NCBI GenBank assembly: GCA_024276465.1
Contig: JAJRXD010000152.1
Location: 1-41,320 of the forward strand
Origin: Deltaproteobacteria bacterium
GTDB lineage: Bacteria > Desulfobacterota > WTBG01 > CAIYCZ01 > CAIRTM01
Reading direction: 5' to 3'
DNA length: 41,320 nucleotides
Below, one piece after another: positions 17,312-24,608 of the stretch. The position numbers and the translations under genes were made by a program. Each line of letters starts with the position of its first letter. Position 1 is the first letter of the stretch. The notes below the pieces were generated by a model. The model worked only from the letters and a program-made list of their open reading frames with translations. It was not told where the DNA came from and ran no database searches.

Positions 17312-18256
17312 TTATAATGCAAGTTCCTTTATTTTTAATTTATTCAGATTTATTTCTCCAAGGCCGCACTCATAACCTTTTTTTATCATTATAACGTCAC
17401 TGCCACCAAGCCCTAACAGTGTTGCGCTGTAAGAGTCAACAGCGATCCCATCAACACCTGCAACTACCTTTTGCGGCTTTATTATTTTACCGGGACCAAA
17501 CGGTCCGTTTGTGGTTACAAATTCTGTTGCATCGGTAATGCACAGATCCGGCCTCCTGATCATGTTTAAATCCGCAATACATTGAGACAAAAAATCAACG
17601 TCATCGTAGGCACCTTTAGCATTTGAACCAAAATGGAAAAATTTGTTTGTATCTCTTGAAGTAGATCCCATCATGTTTTTCATTGTGCCTGTAAACCGGG
17701 TTCCAGTATGATCTTTTGTAACAGGAATGTTTATAAACACATCACATTCCATCAGTTCTTTTACAACCCTTACTTCTTTCAAGGTTTTACCATTTTTTAC
17801 TGGAATTTTAACATGCACACCAGACACAGATTTTAAACTCCTGATTTCTTCTTTATACTTTTTCGACAGTCTGCTGCGGGACCAATACTCACCAGAAGTT
17901 TTATGGAGAAGGATAATTTCTTTTGCCCCGGCAGCATTACACATGCTAACAGCAGCAAGCACAATTGCAGGATTCACATATGTTCCCGGATTTTTAAAAG
18001 AAGAATTAATTAGAATGCCTGTTTTTGAATTTTTCGGAACAAACTTTTTCATGCCGCCTAAAAGCTTAATCGCTTCGACAGTATTGTTGAAATAGTTCTC
18101 ACCCTTTACAACCCCTATATCAAGTTTGCTTGAAGCAATGGCCCCAATTGAAACACCCTTGCAGATTCGAGGCAACAGGCTGCTTCCAATTAAAGCTGAA
18201 AAACCTAATCCTGTACTTTTTTTGATAAACGTCCTGCGATTTAATTTTTTAGCCAT
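17312..18256 (-). CDS. Tat-exported DUF362 protein
   Basis: 314 residues. The N-terminus has a twin-arginine signal (LNRRTFIKKSTGLG followed by a hydrophobic stretch), pointing to folded export, usually with a bound cofactor. The mature part matches DUF362: VKGENYFNNTVEAIKLLGG; KTGILINSSFKNPGTYVNP; INIPVTKDHTGTRFTGTMKNMMG; CITDATEFVTTNGPFGPG; and GIAVDSYSATLLGLGG. The ferredoxin-like 4Fe-4S motif of many longer DUF362 proteins is absent. A strong ribosome site (GGAGGG) precedes the ATG. It heads a probable unit DUF362, DUF6599, zinc ribbon. Biochemical role is unknown for the family; a redox or cofactor function is only suggested by the Tat signal. Confidence 0.88.
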   Translation of the reverse strand: MAKKLNRRTFIKKSTGLGFSALIGSSLLPRICKGVSIGAIASSKLDIGVVKGENYFNNTVEAIKLLGGMKKFVPKNSKTGILINSSFKNPGTYVNPAIVLAAVSMCNAAGAKEIILLHKTSGEYWSRSRLSKKYKEEIRSLKSVSGVHVKIPVKNGKTLKEVRVVKELMECDVFINIPVTKDHTGTRFTGTMKNMMGSTSRDTNKFFHFGSNAKGAYDDVDFLSQCIADLNMIRRPDLCITDATEFVTTNGPFGPGKIIKPQKVVAGVDGIAVDSYSATLLGLGGSDVIMIKKGYECGLGEINLNKLKIKELAL

Positions 18257-18710
18257 AGTCCCTCCTGCAAAAAAGTTCTGTTTTGTCTGTTTTTATTCCG
18301 AGAGATTTAATGACTTTCCGCATAATAACGGCATAGCCCTGGATTAACAGGTTTACTACCAATATTCTTCGATATCTTACCTGCTATACCTATAACAAAT
18401 TAGATACGTTTCTGCAAAACAAATAATGGGCATTTCACACCAAACCCTCTTGAGATTATTCCTGAAAACTTATGTAAAAAAATATTTGAAAGTGAGATAA
18501 AAAAGCTTTAATCTGTGCGGCAGGTGGAATGTGTATATCAGGAAACTGACAACCACCCCTAAACAGACTGCGTCGTTAATTATGAATAAGAAGGGTAGCC
18601 CGTCCCGCTTACAGGGCGTAACATATTGAAATTGCATGGGCCCAAAGGCGCAAACTGAAGTTTGCAGCTGCCAAAATCCTATTGCGACACAGTCTGAAAA
18701 AGGGTGGTTG
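18257..18710. other. Intergenic region holding an inverted-repeat element
   Basis: About 450 bases. The left half is A+T-rich and should contain the promoter of the DUF362 gene. The right 170 bases are the MITE-like element listed separately. A 99-codon minus-strand frame (18470-18769) runs through the element and is not a credible protein. Confidence 0.6.
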
Positions 18711-18713
18711 TTA
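18547..18713. mobile_element. MITE-like element, about 167 bases
   Basis: Imperfect terminal inverted repeats of about 29 bases: the left end carries ACAACCACCC and then CAGACTGCGTCG; the right end carries the complement, CGACACAGTCTG and then GGGTGGTTGT. About 110 bases lie between, with smaller hairpins (GCAAACTGAAGTTTGC) and no open frame. Size and structure fit a miniature non-autonomous transposon or a structured intergenic repeat. The right edge coincides with the stop codon of the neighbouring lipoprotein gene. No clear target duplication is visible. Confidence 0.6.
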
Positions 18714-19433
18714 ATTGAGATCAAAATAGCTTTCAAGGGGATCCGACCCAGTGAACCACTCTCCATCACAGGTCATGGGTGCAGCATCTCTTTCCTCTTT
18801 TGAAATAATAAAATCATCTCTGGATGTTGCACCCCGTGCGATATAACTCTCAAACAACTCATCTGTCATTACATCAAAAAAGGAGACTTTCTTTCTGTAG
18901 TCTATCTGCACAGCAATATCAAAATTAGCGGCTGTTTCATCCAAATCAGGATAATACATGCGGGCATAACCAATGTGTTCTCCTGCTGAAACTTTCTTGC
19001 CAGGGGTAACGTTTGATGACAGCAGATCAATATGAAAAAGCACAAACACATAGGCCTGATACTCGGAAGACTGAATATGAATACGCTTATTAATCAACTC
19101 ACCGGATGCTCCGTGCCCGCTGTCAGCTAATTCTGTAATAATCCCATCAACAGGGGAATAAATCTCGATTTCATTGTTAGTTTTATATTCTGATTTGGGA
19201 TCATAATAATGTTTCATGCTGCGGCATGTCTCGCTGGAGTCAGAATAATCATGACCTTCACCAGACCTGAATTTCGAAATTCTGTCTATTTTTTCAAGCT
19301 GTGTAAAATCTTTGGTAACAAAACGATAAATTTTATCGTTTTCCGGCAGATTATCATAATCACACCCAATACAGACCATAACAGAAAAAACAGCCGTCAA
19401 TACCCATGATGCTGAAAGTATTTTTCTTTTCAT
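18711..19433 (-). CDS. Degenerate M23/LytM-fold lipoprotein
   Basis: 240 residues from the Met that begins MKRKILSASW; four more in-frame codons upstream (to 19445) are possible but fit a lipoprotein signal less well. The signal peptide ends at a lipobox with Cys in VCIGCDYD. The second half looks like a LytM/M23 beta domain: IEIYSPVDGIITELADSG, NKRIHIQS, YVFVLFHIDL, and VTPGKKVSAGEHIGYARM. Active M23 enzymes need a final HxH motif and an early HxxxD. Here the place of HLHFE reads NFDIAVQI, so the zinc ligands are lost. It is likely a non-catalytic binding or scaffolding relative. Its stop codon lies in the end of the MITE-like element, so the C-terminus may have been altered by insertion. 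Confidence 0.75.
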   Translation of the reverse strand: MKRKILSASWVLTAVFSVMVCIGCDYDNLPENDKIYRFVTKDFTQLEKIDRISKFRSGEGHDYSDSSETCRSMKHYYDPKSEYKTNNEIEIYSPVDGIITELADSGHGASGELINKRIHIQSSEYQAYVFVLFHIDLLSSNVTPGKKVSAGEHIGYARMYYPDLDETAANFDIAVQIDYRKKVSFFDVMTDELFESYIARGATSRDDFIISKEERDAAPMTCDGEWFTGSDPLESYFDLN

Positions 19434-19512
19434 GCAAACACTCATTGCTAAGATTCATCCTGAAAAACGAAGGGGTGCACCCGTTAAAAGGCCCTTCCAC
19501 TATTGGACAGAT

Positions 19513-20517
19513 CTATAGTTTCCCTGTTAATCTTTTTAGATTATACGCCATATGAGACATATATGGATAAGTGTAGGAAGGAACGACTCGCGTGCCTCTT
19601 CCTGGAGGGGTATCCTTGTCAGCATTGTTAAACTGTTCATTTATGTAGAATATAGCCCCAATGTAATTTATTGTTCCTCCATGCTGAGTTACCATGGGAT
19701 AAAGAACTGCTTTTCTATATTTTTCATAAAGCTCATCTGCATCAGGATCATTCCAGTGGGTGTTGACCGCGATACACCGGAACTCCCAGGTAGGGGCTGC
19801 GGTGGTTGTCCAGTTGTCAAGGTACAGCACATTAGCTACCGGATTTGCCATGGTGTTAAGCAGATAATGACTCTCCTTGAAGCCAAATTCGCCCATTACC
19901 TTTTCCTGTCCTGAATACAGGTCTGTTGTTGCTAATATGGAGCGGTCCCAGTAGTTTTTATCCGCCACCAGCTCCTTTTTCCAGTCAAAGGAGTAAGGTC
20001 CCCCACCAGTCTCGATTTTTTGCTCATATACATCAACATACTCATCAAGGTACTCCCTTTTGGGGACTAAAGTTACGCTTTTAAAAGCATTGTTCAAGTG
20101 ATGCATGCTGTCTCCACGGCCTACCCTCCTGTTACTGTAAGTGGCAATGCCCGGAGTATGATGACCTCCATTTGCCAGCACTCCTTCGTTTTGAAGCCTG
20201 TCATACCAGTCCAGATGAGCGTCAATGTGCCAGGTAAGAAACTCGTCATCAAACTCCCTTATGGGATATTTCTGCCACCACCCATCTACCTTTGCCCAGA
20301 TACTACTTTCATTTTCAACCAGCTTAGTGTTAACAACCGACTGCCTGAAGTATTCCTGTCCATTTTCCGGGTTAACTTTCCAAAAATTTGCTCCACTGGT
20401 AGAAGCTGAAGCAGCCTGTGCCTCTGTATGTTTCGATTTGAAAGGCAATGCCATTCCAGCCATAGCTGCGCCAGCCAATTTAAGAAATGATCTCCTTTGA
20501 ATCTTTTTCCCTTTCAT
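19513..20517 (-). CDS. Tat-exported protein of unknown family, 334 residues
   Basis: The gene starts with a good ribosome site (AAGGAG). The N-terminus has a textbook Tat signal, QRRSFLKLAGAAMAGMALP, with an Ala-rich cleavage region near residue 35-40. I do not recognise the mature domain. It is rich in Trp, Tyr, His and Asp, with blocks such as FLTWHIDAHLDWYDRL, GGHHTPGIATYSNRR, GDSMHHLNNAF and TPTWEFRCIAVNTHWNDPDADEL. There is one cysteine only, so an iron-sulfur cluster is unlikely; His and Asp could bind a metal. It is followed by the lipoprotein gene 67 bases downstream and preceded, 50 bases from its start, by the left end of the RAYT element. The export route is confident; the function is unknown. 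Confidence 0.85.
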   Translation of the reverse strand: MKGKKIQRRSFLKLAGAAMAGMALPFKSKHTEAQAASASTSGANFWKVNPENGQEYFRQSVVNTKLVENESSIWAKVDGWWQKYPIREFDDEFLTWHIDAHLDWYDRLQNEGVLANGGHHTPGIATYSNRRVGRGDSMHHLNNAFKSVTLVPKREYLDEYVDVYEQKIETGGGPYSFDWKKELVADKNYWDRSILATTDLYSGQEKVMGEFGFKESHYLLNTMANPVANVLYLDNWTTTAAPTWEFRCIAVNTHWNDPDADELYEKYRKAVLYPMVTQHGGTINYIGAIFYINEQFNNADKDTPPGRGTRVVPSYTYPYMSHMAYNLKRLTGKL

Positions 20518-20566
20518 AGTATCTCCTTTTTTGTTGGGTTAGTGATTGGTATTACTATCTTTTTAG

Positions 20567-21325
20567 GGAATTCCGGGGACAGTATACTTTATTATGTATT
20601 GTTATTGGTCTTTCTTTGGCCCTGGCTTTTGTTTACATAAAACCCTGCCCAACCTTGTTTCAAGCTTTTGTATAAATGCCTTAGATCCCAAGGGCCTTCC
20701 TGTACGTTCATGAGTGTGAATAAGTTTCCTCTCATCATCCTGTACGGCATCTGACAAAAAACTTTTCCAGTCATCGACAAGCTCCAATAGCGGTATCACT
20801 TTTACAAGATTATCATCTCTTTTCTCAATGTGCGCCCTGGCGCTACTCCACGCATATTCCTCTGGTTCCCTTACAAGACCTGATTTCACAGGGTTTATCT
20901 CTATATATCGTGTTGCCGCTATCAAATATTGCTCATCCATTACAAAAGATGCAAACCGTTCCTGCCATAAGTGCCCACGCCACCCCTGCCTGAAATTTAT
21001 CATTCGGGTGTATCGGCGATGGGCTTCGCCAATAGCAACTCGCAGGCTGTCACCCTCCTGTGGCACAGCTATGAAGTGCACATGATTGGGCATAAGGCAA
21101 TATGCCCATATCTCAACACCTGAACGCTGGCAAGAGCTGCTCAGCAGTGCCAGGTATTGCTGATAATCATCATCTGCAAAAAAAGTTTGCTGTCTGCGGT
21201 TGCCACGCTGGGTTATGTGATGGGGCATACCAGGGACAACTACCCGTGCAATTCTTGCCATTACCTGAACATACACCTTAGCAATAGTATATGTCAATAA
21301 TTAAGTATTCTGTCCCCGGAATTAC
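20567..21325 (-). mobile_element. RAYT transposable unit bounded by inverted repeats
   Basis: A Y1 transposase gene is enclosed by two 23-base inverted repeats at 20567-20589 and 21303-21325. Both carry the core AATTCCGGGGACAG followed by TATACTT or AATACTT (reverse complement at the right end), matching at about 21 of 23 positions. Just outside the right end, CCGGAATTACC is present again (21327-21339). Symmetric ends on both sides suggest an intact, possibly still mobile unit of about 760 bases. Confidence 0.8.
20602..21261 (-). CDS. REP-associated tyrosine transposase (RAYT, Y1/IS200-like)
   Basis: 219 residues, starting MARIARVVVPGMPHHITQRGNRR, the standard opening of this family; a longer in-frame start at 21297 is unlikely. 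The HUH metal-binding motif is HVHF in CLMPNHVHFIAVP, and the catalytic tyrosine is in HRRYTRMIN. Further signatures are GWRGHLWQERFASFVMD, YIEINPVKSGLV, and PEEYAWSSARAH. The C-terminal tail has the basic GRPLGSKAFIQKLE segment seen in many RAYTs. These enzymes cut and join single-stranded DNA at REP palindromes. It is flanked by inverted repeats and placed between the unknown Tat protein and the toxin-antitoxin locus. No frameshift, so probably functional. Confidence 0.93.
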   Translation of the reverse strand: MARIARVVVPGMPHHITQRGNRRQQTFFADDDYQQYLALLSSSCQRSGVEIWAYCLMPNHVHFIAVPQEGDSLRVAIGEAHRRYTRMINFRQGWRGHLWQERFASFVMDEQYLIAATRYIEINPVKSGLVREPEEYAWSSARAHIEKRDDNLVKVIPLLELVDDWKSFLSDAVQDDERKLIHTHERTGRPLGSKAFIQKLETRLGRVLCKQKPGPKKDQ

Positions 21326-21385
21326 CTCCGGAATTACCCAAGCTGTCTAATCAGAATCTACCTGATATTTATAAAAACTTTTTGA

Positions 21386-21433
21386 TTGACTTTTTGTAGT
21401 TTTTAAGCTACATATATTTATGTCTATAAATAT
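21386..21433 (+). promoter_or_regulatory. Toxin-antitoxin promoter and operator candidate
   Basis: TTGACT (21386-21391) and TACATA (21409-21414) are spaced by 17 bases. The exact inverted repeat ATATTTAT-GTCT-ATAAATAT (21414-21433) starts at the -10 and reaches the toxin leader, and GTAG/CTAC (21397-21400 and 21408-21411) forms a second smaller one. This is the layout expected of a HigA-type autorepressed promoter; binding is inferred. Confidence 0.55.
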
Positions 21434-21444
21434 TGTGGGTTGTT

Positions 21445-21775
21445 ATGGCAGAAATTCATGTAGAGAGTTATCAAACAGTAGACAAAAAAAGTCCTTTTTC
21501 TGATTGGCTTGATTCTCTTAAAGATATAAAAGCTAAAGTCAAAATTGATATCTGTATTGCTCGCTTGCGATTAGGGAATGTGGGCGATTCTAAATCATTA
21601 GGAGATGGTGTTCACAAAATAAGGATCGATTATGGGCCGGGCTATAGAGTCTTATTATGGCAACGATGGCAAGTCGCTTGTAATCTTGATTTGTGGTGGT
21701 GATAAGAGAAAACAGACTACTGACATCAAAGCCGCAAAGAAATATTGGCAGGATTATAAAAACAGAAAAAAATAG
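21445..21775 (+). pseudogene. HigB/RelE-like toxin gene with a one-base frameshift
   Basis: From the ATG at 21445 the frame gives MAEIHVESYQTVDKKSPFSD, then GDGVHKIRIDYGPGYRV, typical of the RelE/HigB-type addiction-module killer family, but it then turns into LLWQRWQVACNLDLWW and stops at 21702. Reading the next frame from 21653 gives YYGNDGKSLVILICGGDKRK and then DIKAAKKYWQDY, the expected C-terminus, ending in TAG at 21773-21775. One extra T around 21652-21653 explains this. The lost segment contains the catalytic end of these ribosome-dependent mRNA nucleases, so the toxin should be inactive unless a ribosomal slip restores it. A sequencing or assembly error is the other explanation. The antitoxin follows 44 bases downstream. 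Confidence 0.85.
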
Positions 21776-21819
21776 CGTCACTATATGTAATTGTTTGAAC
21801 GTTATGTGGAGAAGGAGCC

Positions 21820-22110
21820 ATGGTTAAATCAAGTAAAGATTATAAAAAGGATTTACTGAAAAGATTGAAAGATCCAGAATATGCCGCGGAATATATTAAT
21901 ACTGCGATTGAAGAGGGTGATAAAGCTGTTATTCTGCTTGCTCTAAAAGATGTTTGCGAAGCACGAGGGATGTCAAACATTGCAAAAAAAACTAAACTTA
22001 ATCGGGAAAATATGTATCGAGTTTTGTCTGAAAAAGGAAACCCCCAATTTACAACATTGATAGCTTTATTAGACTGCTCAGGCTTAAAGCTTGCGGTTGC
22101 CACAAAGTAG
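21820..22110 (+). CDS. HigA-like addiction-module antitoxin
   Basis: 96 residues with an intact frame and a good ribosome site (GGAGAAGGAG). The N-terminus has the usual DYKKDLLKRLKDPEYAAEYINTA-type stretch, here split as YKKDLLKRLKD and EYAAEYINTAIEEGD. A helix-turn-helix of the Cro/XRE-like antidote class follows at about 50-90, with GMSNIAKKTKLNRENMYR and ALLDCSGLKL. It would neutralise the toxin encoded just upstream and repress the shared promoter. Order toxin then antitoxin is that of higBA. Since the toxin gene carries a frameshift, this may be an orphaned antitoxin kept for repression or for protection from related toxins. Confidence 0.9.
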   Translation: MVKSSKDYKKDLLKRLKDPEYAAEYINTAIEEGDKAVILLALKDVCEARGMSNIAKKTKLNRENMYRVLSEKGNPQFTTLIALLDCSGLKLAVATK

Positions 22111-22260
22111 AACGTATTATTGTTTTGCAAATACTCGTAAAAAAAATTTCGGATAGATGGAGAAATTTTATATTAACGGTCACTACTGTCCGGTTAAAAA
22201 TCAAATAATTTCAATTGTTTAGAAGGATAAAAAAGTTGTTTTAAGTTTGCCCCATATTGC

Positions 22261-22297
22261 AAAAAGGCCTGTTATAAAAATAGCAGGCACTTTTTGT
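22261..22297 (-). terminator. Intrinsic terminator of tRNA-Arg (bidirectional)
   Basis: On the minus strand AAAAAGTGCCTG pairs with CAGGCCTTTTT around a 12-base A/T-rich loop, starting just after the tRNA 3' end. The A run and T run make it usable from the + side too, where it could end the antitoxin transcript. Confidence 0.85.
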
Positions 22298-22304
22298 CAA
22301 TACT

Positions 22305-22381
22305 TGGCGCGCCCTAGGTGATTCGAACACCTGACCTTCGGATTCGTAGTCCGACACTCTATCCAGCTGAGCTAAGGGCGC
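22305..22381 (-). tRNA. tRNA-Arg (anticodon ACG)
   Basis: 77 bases with a complete cloverleaf on the minus strand. The acceptor stem GCGCCCT pairs with AGGGCGC, the discriminator is G, and CCA is encoded. The D arm starts GCTC, the anticodon stem TCGGA/TCCGA encloses the loop CTACGAA with anticodon ACG, and the T arm has the GTTCGAATC loop. ACG is normally edited to ICG and reads CGU, CGC and CGA codons. The gene ends at a strong terminator. tRNA genes are common integration sites, but I see no duplicated 3' end in the window. Confidence 0.97.
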
Positions 22382-22564
22382 TTTAACATTAAATTTAACA
22401 CGGGCTTAAGTCTGCGGCTACCAGCTTCCAAAATTAATTGGTACAGCTAAAAAGCTGAATTTAAAGAAAATATTTATATACCTTTTTATACATCAGGTCA
22501 ACTATATGTTTCAGTCTGACAGCTTTCAGCTTCAGACCTTCGCAGACATCCTTTAATAATCTGC

Positions 22565-22750
22565 GTCTGTACCTTTGTCCCTCTGTGCCTTTGTCCCTCT
22601 GTACCTTTGTCCCTCTGTACCTTTGTCCCTCTGTGCCTTTGTCCCTCTGTACCTTTGTCCCTCTGTGCCTTTGTCCCTCTGTGCCTCTGTCCCTCTGTGC
22701 CTTTGTGCCTTTGTGCCTCTGTGCCTCTGTGCCTTTGTCCCTCTGTGCCT
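22565..22750. repeat. Tandem 8/16-base repeat array
   Basis: About 185 bases built from the unit CCTTTGTCCCTCTGTG or its A variant (16 bases), with an 8-base sub-period (CCTNTGTN); the distal part decays into plain 8-mers. Because 8 is not a multiple of 3, every frame on a strand cycles through the same octapeptide (for example GTKAQRDK-like on the minus strand), and the long frames seen here are by-products. It lies between tRNA-Arg and the end of the TPR gene, close to that gene's stop. Length is likely variable between strains. Confidence 0.92.
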
Positions 22751-22779
22751 GGTTCCCCTGATATGTTCATTTCTGAGCT

Positions 22780-24501
22780 CTACCTGAGCTTATCCTTAAC
22801 CTTGCGTGTGGAAAGTTCAACATACTTCTGTTTTGCCTGACTGTTTTTCGAGTCAATACCAAGAATTTTTTTATATTCATTCCTGGCTTTATCAAGTTTT
22901 CCAAGCTGTTCATACAGTAAAGCAATCTTCTGGTGCCATACAATATTTTTTGGCTCTAATCTGGAAAGCTCTATATATGCTTCAATGGCCTTCCATTTGT
23001 TCTTGATTTTATTATAATACAGAATTGCAAGGGCTTCCCATGCATCTCTGTTTTTCCTGTCAAGGTTTGTAACCTTTTTATATGTTTTAACAGCTTTTCC
23101 CCACTGCTTATTCTTTTCATATGCATCAGCAAGGTTAACACAGTAGCCAAAATTCCCGGGCTTAAGGGCTAATGCTTTTTCATAATTTTTTATTGCTTCC
23201 TTAATCCTGCCTTTTTTCTCCAGGAGAATAGCAAGATTGTTAAAAGCCACTGCATTTTTTTTATTCAGTTTTACTGCCTTTTTGTAATATTCAATAGCCT
23301 TGTCATAATTTTTTGTTTTTTCATGAATAAGTGCAAGCTGGATGCAGATTGATGAATCCCCGGGCTTTATCTTTTCAGCCTTCCTGGCTGCTGAAACAGC
23401 ATTTTTCAAATTATTCATTTTCAGATAAGCATCTGAAAGATACAGATAAAGCTCTGGATTTTTTGGATCGTATTCAAGAAGCACCCTTGTATTGCCTGCC
23501 ACCCTTTTCCATTGTTTATCTTTCTCATAAATTTTAATTAACCTTTGCCTGGCATTGATGTGCCCTCTGTTTCTGGAAAGTGCTTTTCTGAAAAACACCA
23601 TGGCCTTATCAAGAGATCCCTTCTTCTGCGCTAAAACACCTGCCTCATAAAAGTACTCATCTGCTCTGTTCACATCAATCAGGGCAATCCTTTCATATGT
23701 TTTTATAAGCTTGTTCCTGCTGTTTCTTTTTCTGTAAAGAGCAAGAAGTGACTTGAGCGTTAAAATATTGTCCGGTTTTATTCGCAGGGCTGATTCATAT
23801 TCCGCAATTGCCTGTTTAACTTTTTTCTCACCCTCGTAAATCCTTCCAAGGGCAATATGTGCCTGTTCAGAATCAGGATCAGAAGCAACCGCCCTTTTGT
23901 AACATTCCTTCTCTGTTTTTTTCTCCTCTACAGCATCAGCCCTTGCAATCCAGTCCTGAGCAGCCATGTCAATTGTAAAGGATAATTTCCCCAAAATTTT
24001 ACTGCCCTGTAAAATCAGCATGTCATAAGATGTCATCTCTTCAGGTTTGAGAAAAGGCATAATGTCCTGATTGTAACAGCTGTCAAGCTGCTGTATTCCG
24101 GCAATTTCAACAGTAATATCCTCTGGCGGAAACAACCGGTAAATGCCATTGAAAACAAGCTCTTTTAAAATCAGTCCGTCACTGAATCCAGTGTTAAAAG
24201 ACTCACCGTCTCTTACTTCAAGCTCCCGCTGCCCGGTAACAAACTGAGCGTGGTCAAGGGCAAGATCAAAAGAAAAATCAAAAAACAGGAAAGCACTTAG
24301 CAAAGTGCCGATAACCATGGCCACTACTGCAATTAATGTGATTTTCCATAAATTTACGGAACTATCGCCACGGCCCTTTATAAATGTTTTTGATCTGCCG
24401 GTTTCAATACACGGTTCATCCAAAGGTGTACCATCAAAATCAATGTTTTTGTCTCTTCCCTTTATTTCCGATGGTCTTGTTCCTAATCCTATTTTTTTCA
24501 T
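22780..24501 (-). CDS. Membrane-anchored TPR protein
   Basis: 573 residues. A cytoplasmic N-terminal tail of about 50 residues is followed by one membrane helix (WKITLIAVVAMVIGTLL and on, about 52-76) and a domain of about 125 residues without known motifs. About ten tetratricopeptide repeats run from residue 200 to the C-terminus, for example HIALGRIYEGEKKVKQAI, AFNNLAILLEKKGRIKEAI and LYEQLGKLDKARNEYKKI. The repeats are very Lys-rich. Such proteins are protein-binding scaffolds in envelope assembly, but no partner can be named. The gene is alone on the minus strand, back to back with the dcw cluster, with 564 bases between the two starts. It ends near the tandem repeat array. Confidence 0.88.
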   Translation of the reverse strand: MKKIGLGTRPSEIKGRDKNIDFDGTPLDEPCIETGRSKTFIKGRGDSSVNLWKITLIAVVAMVIGTLLSAFLFFDFSFDLALDHAQFVTGQRELEVRDGESFNTGFSDGLILKELVFNGIYRLFPPEDITVEIAGIQQLDSCYNQDIMPFLKPEEMTSYDMLILQGSKILGKLSFTIDMAAQDWIARADAVEEKKTEKECYKRAVASDPDSEQAHIALGRIYEGEKKVKQAIAEYESALRIKPDNILTLKSLLALYRKRNSRNKLIKTYERIALIDVNRADEYFYEAGVLAQKKGSLDKAMVFFRKALSRNRGHINARQRLIKIYEKDKQWKRVAGNTRVLLEYDPKNPELYLYLSDAYLKMNNLKNAVSAARKAEKIKPGDSSICIQLALIHEKTKNYDKAIEYYKKAVKLNKKNAVAFNNLAILLEKKGRIKEAIKNYEKALALKPGNFGYCVNLADAYEKNKQWGKAVKTYKKVTNLDRKNRDAWEALAILYYNKIKNKWKAIEAYIELSRLEPKNIVWHQKIALLYEQLGKLDKARNEYKKILGIDSKNSQAKQKYVELSTRKVKDKLR

Positions 24502-24608
24502 TAATCTTTCCCTGTCTGTTTAATAGCTGAAAGCTAATACATTTAAAAACCCTACTAACTATACCTTCCGATAAAATGTTTCAAGATTTTTTTATTGATG
24601 GCTTAGTT

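Noticed and set aside
18470-18769. 99-codon minus-strand frame in the DUF362/M23 spacer
   Set aside because: It is read through the inverted-repeat element and overlaps the lipoprotein gene in another frame; no coding signals.
22305-22381. tRNA-Arg as integration site of a genomic island
   Set aside because: No integrase gene and no duplicated tRNA 3' end can be seen in the window.
22565-22750. CRISPR array
   Set aside because: Repeats are contiguous with no unique spacers and the unit is only 8-16 bases; no cas genes nearby.
22498-22840. Open frames across the tandem array on both strands (Lys/Arg/Gln-rich or Leu/Cys/Pro-rich repeats)
   Set aside because: They arise from an 8-base period that avoids stop codons in all frames. 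No ribosome site or domain supports them.
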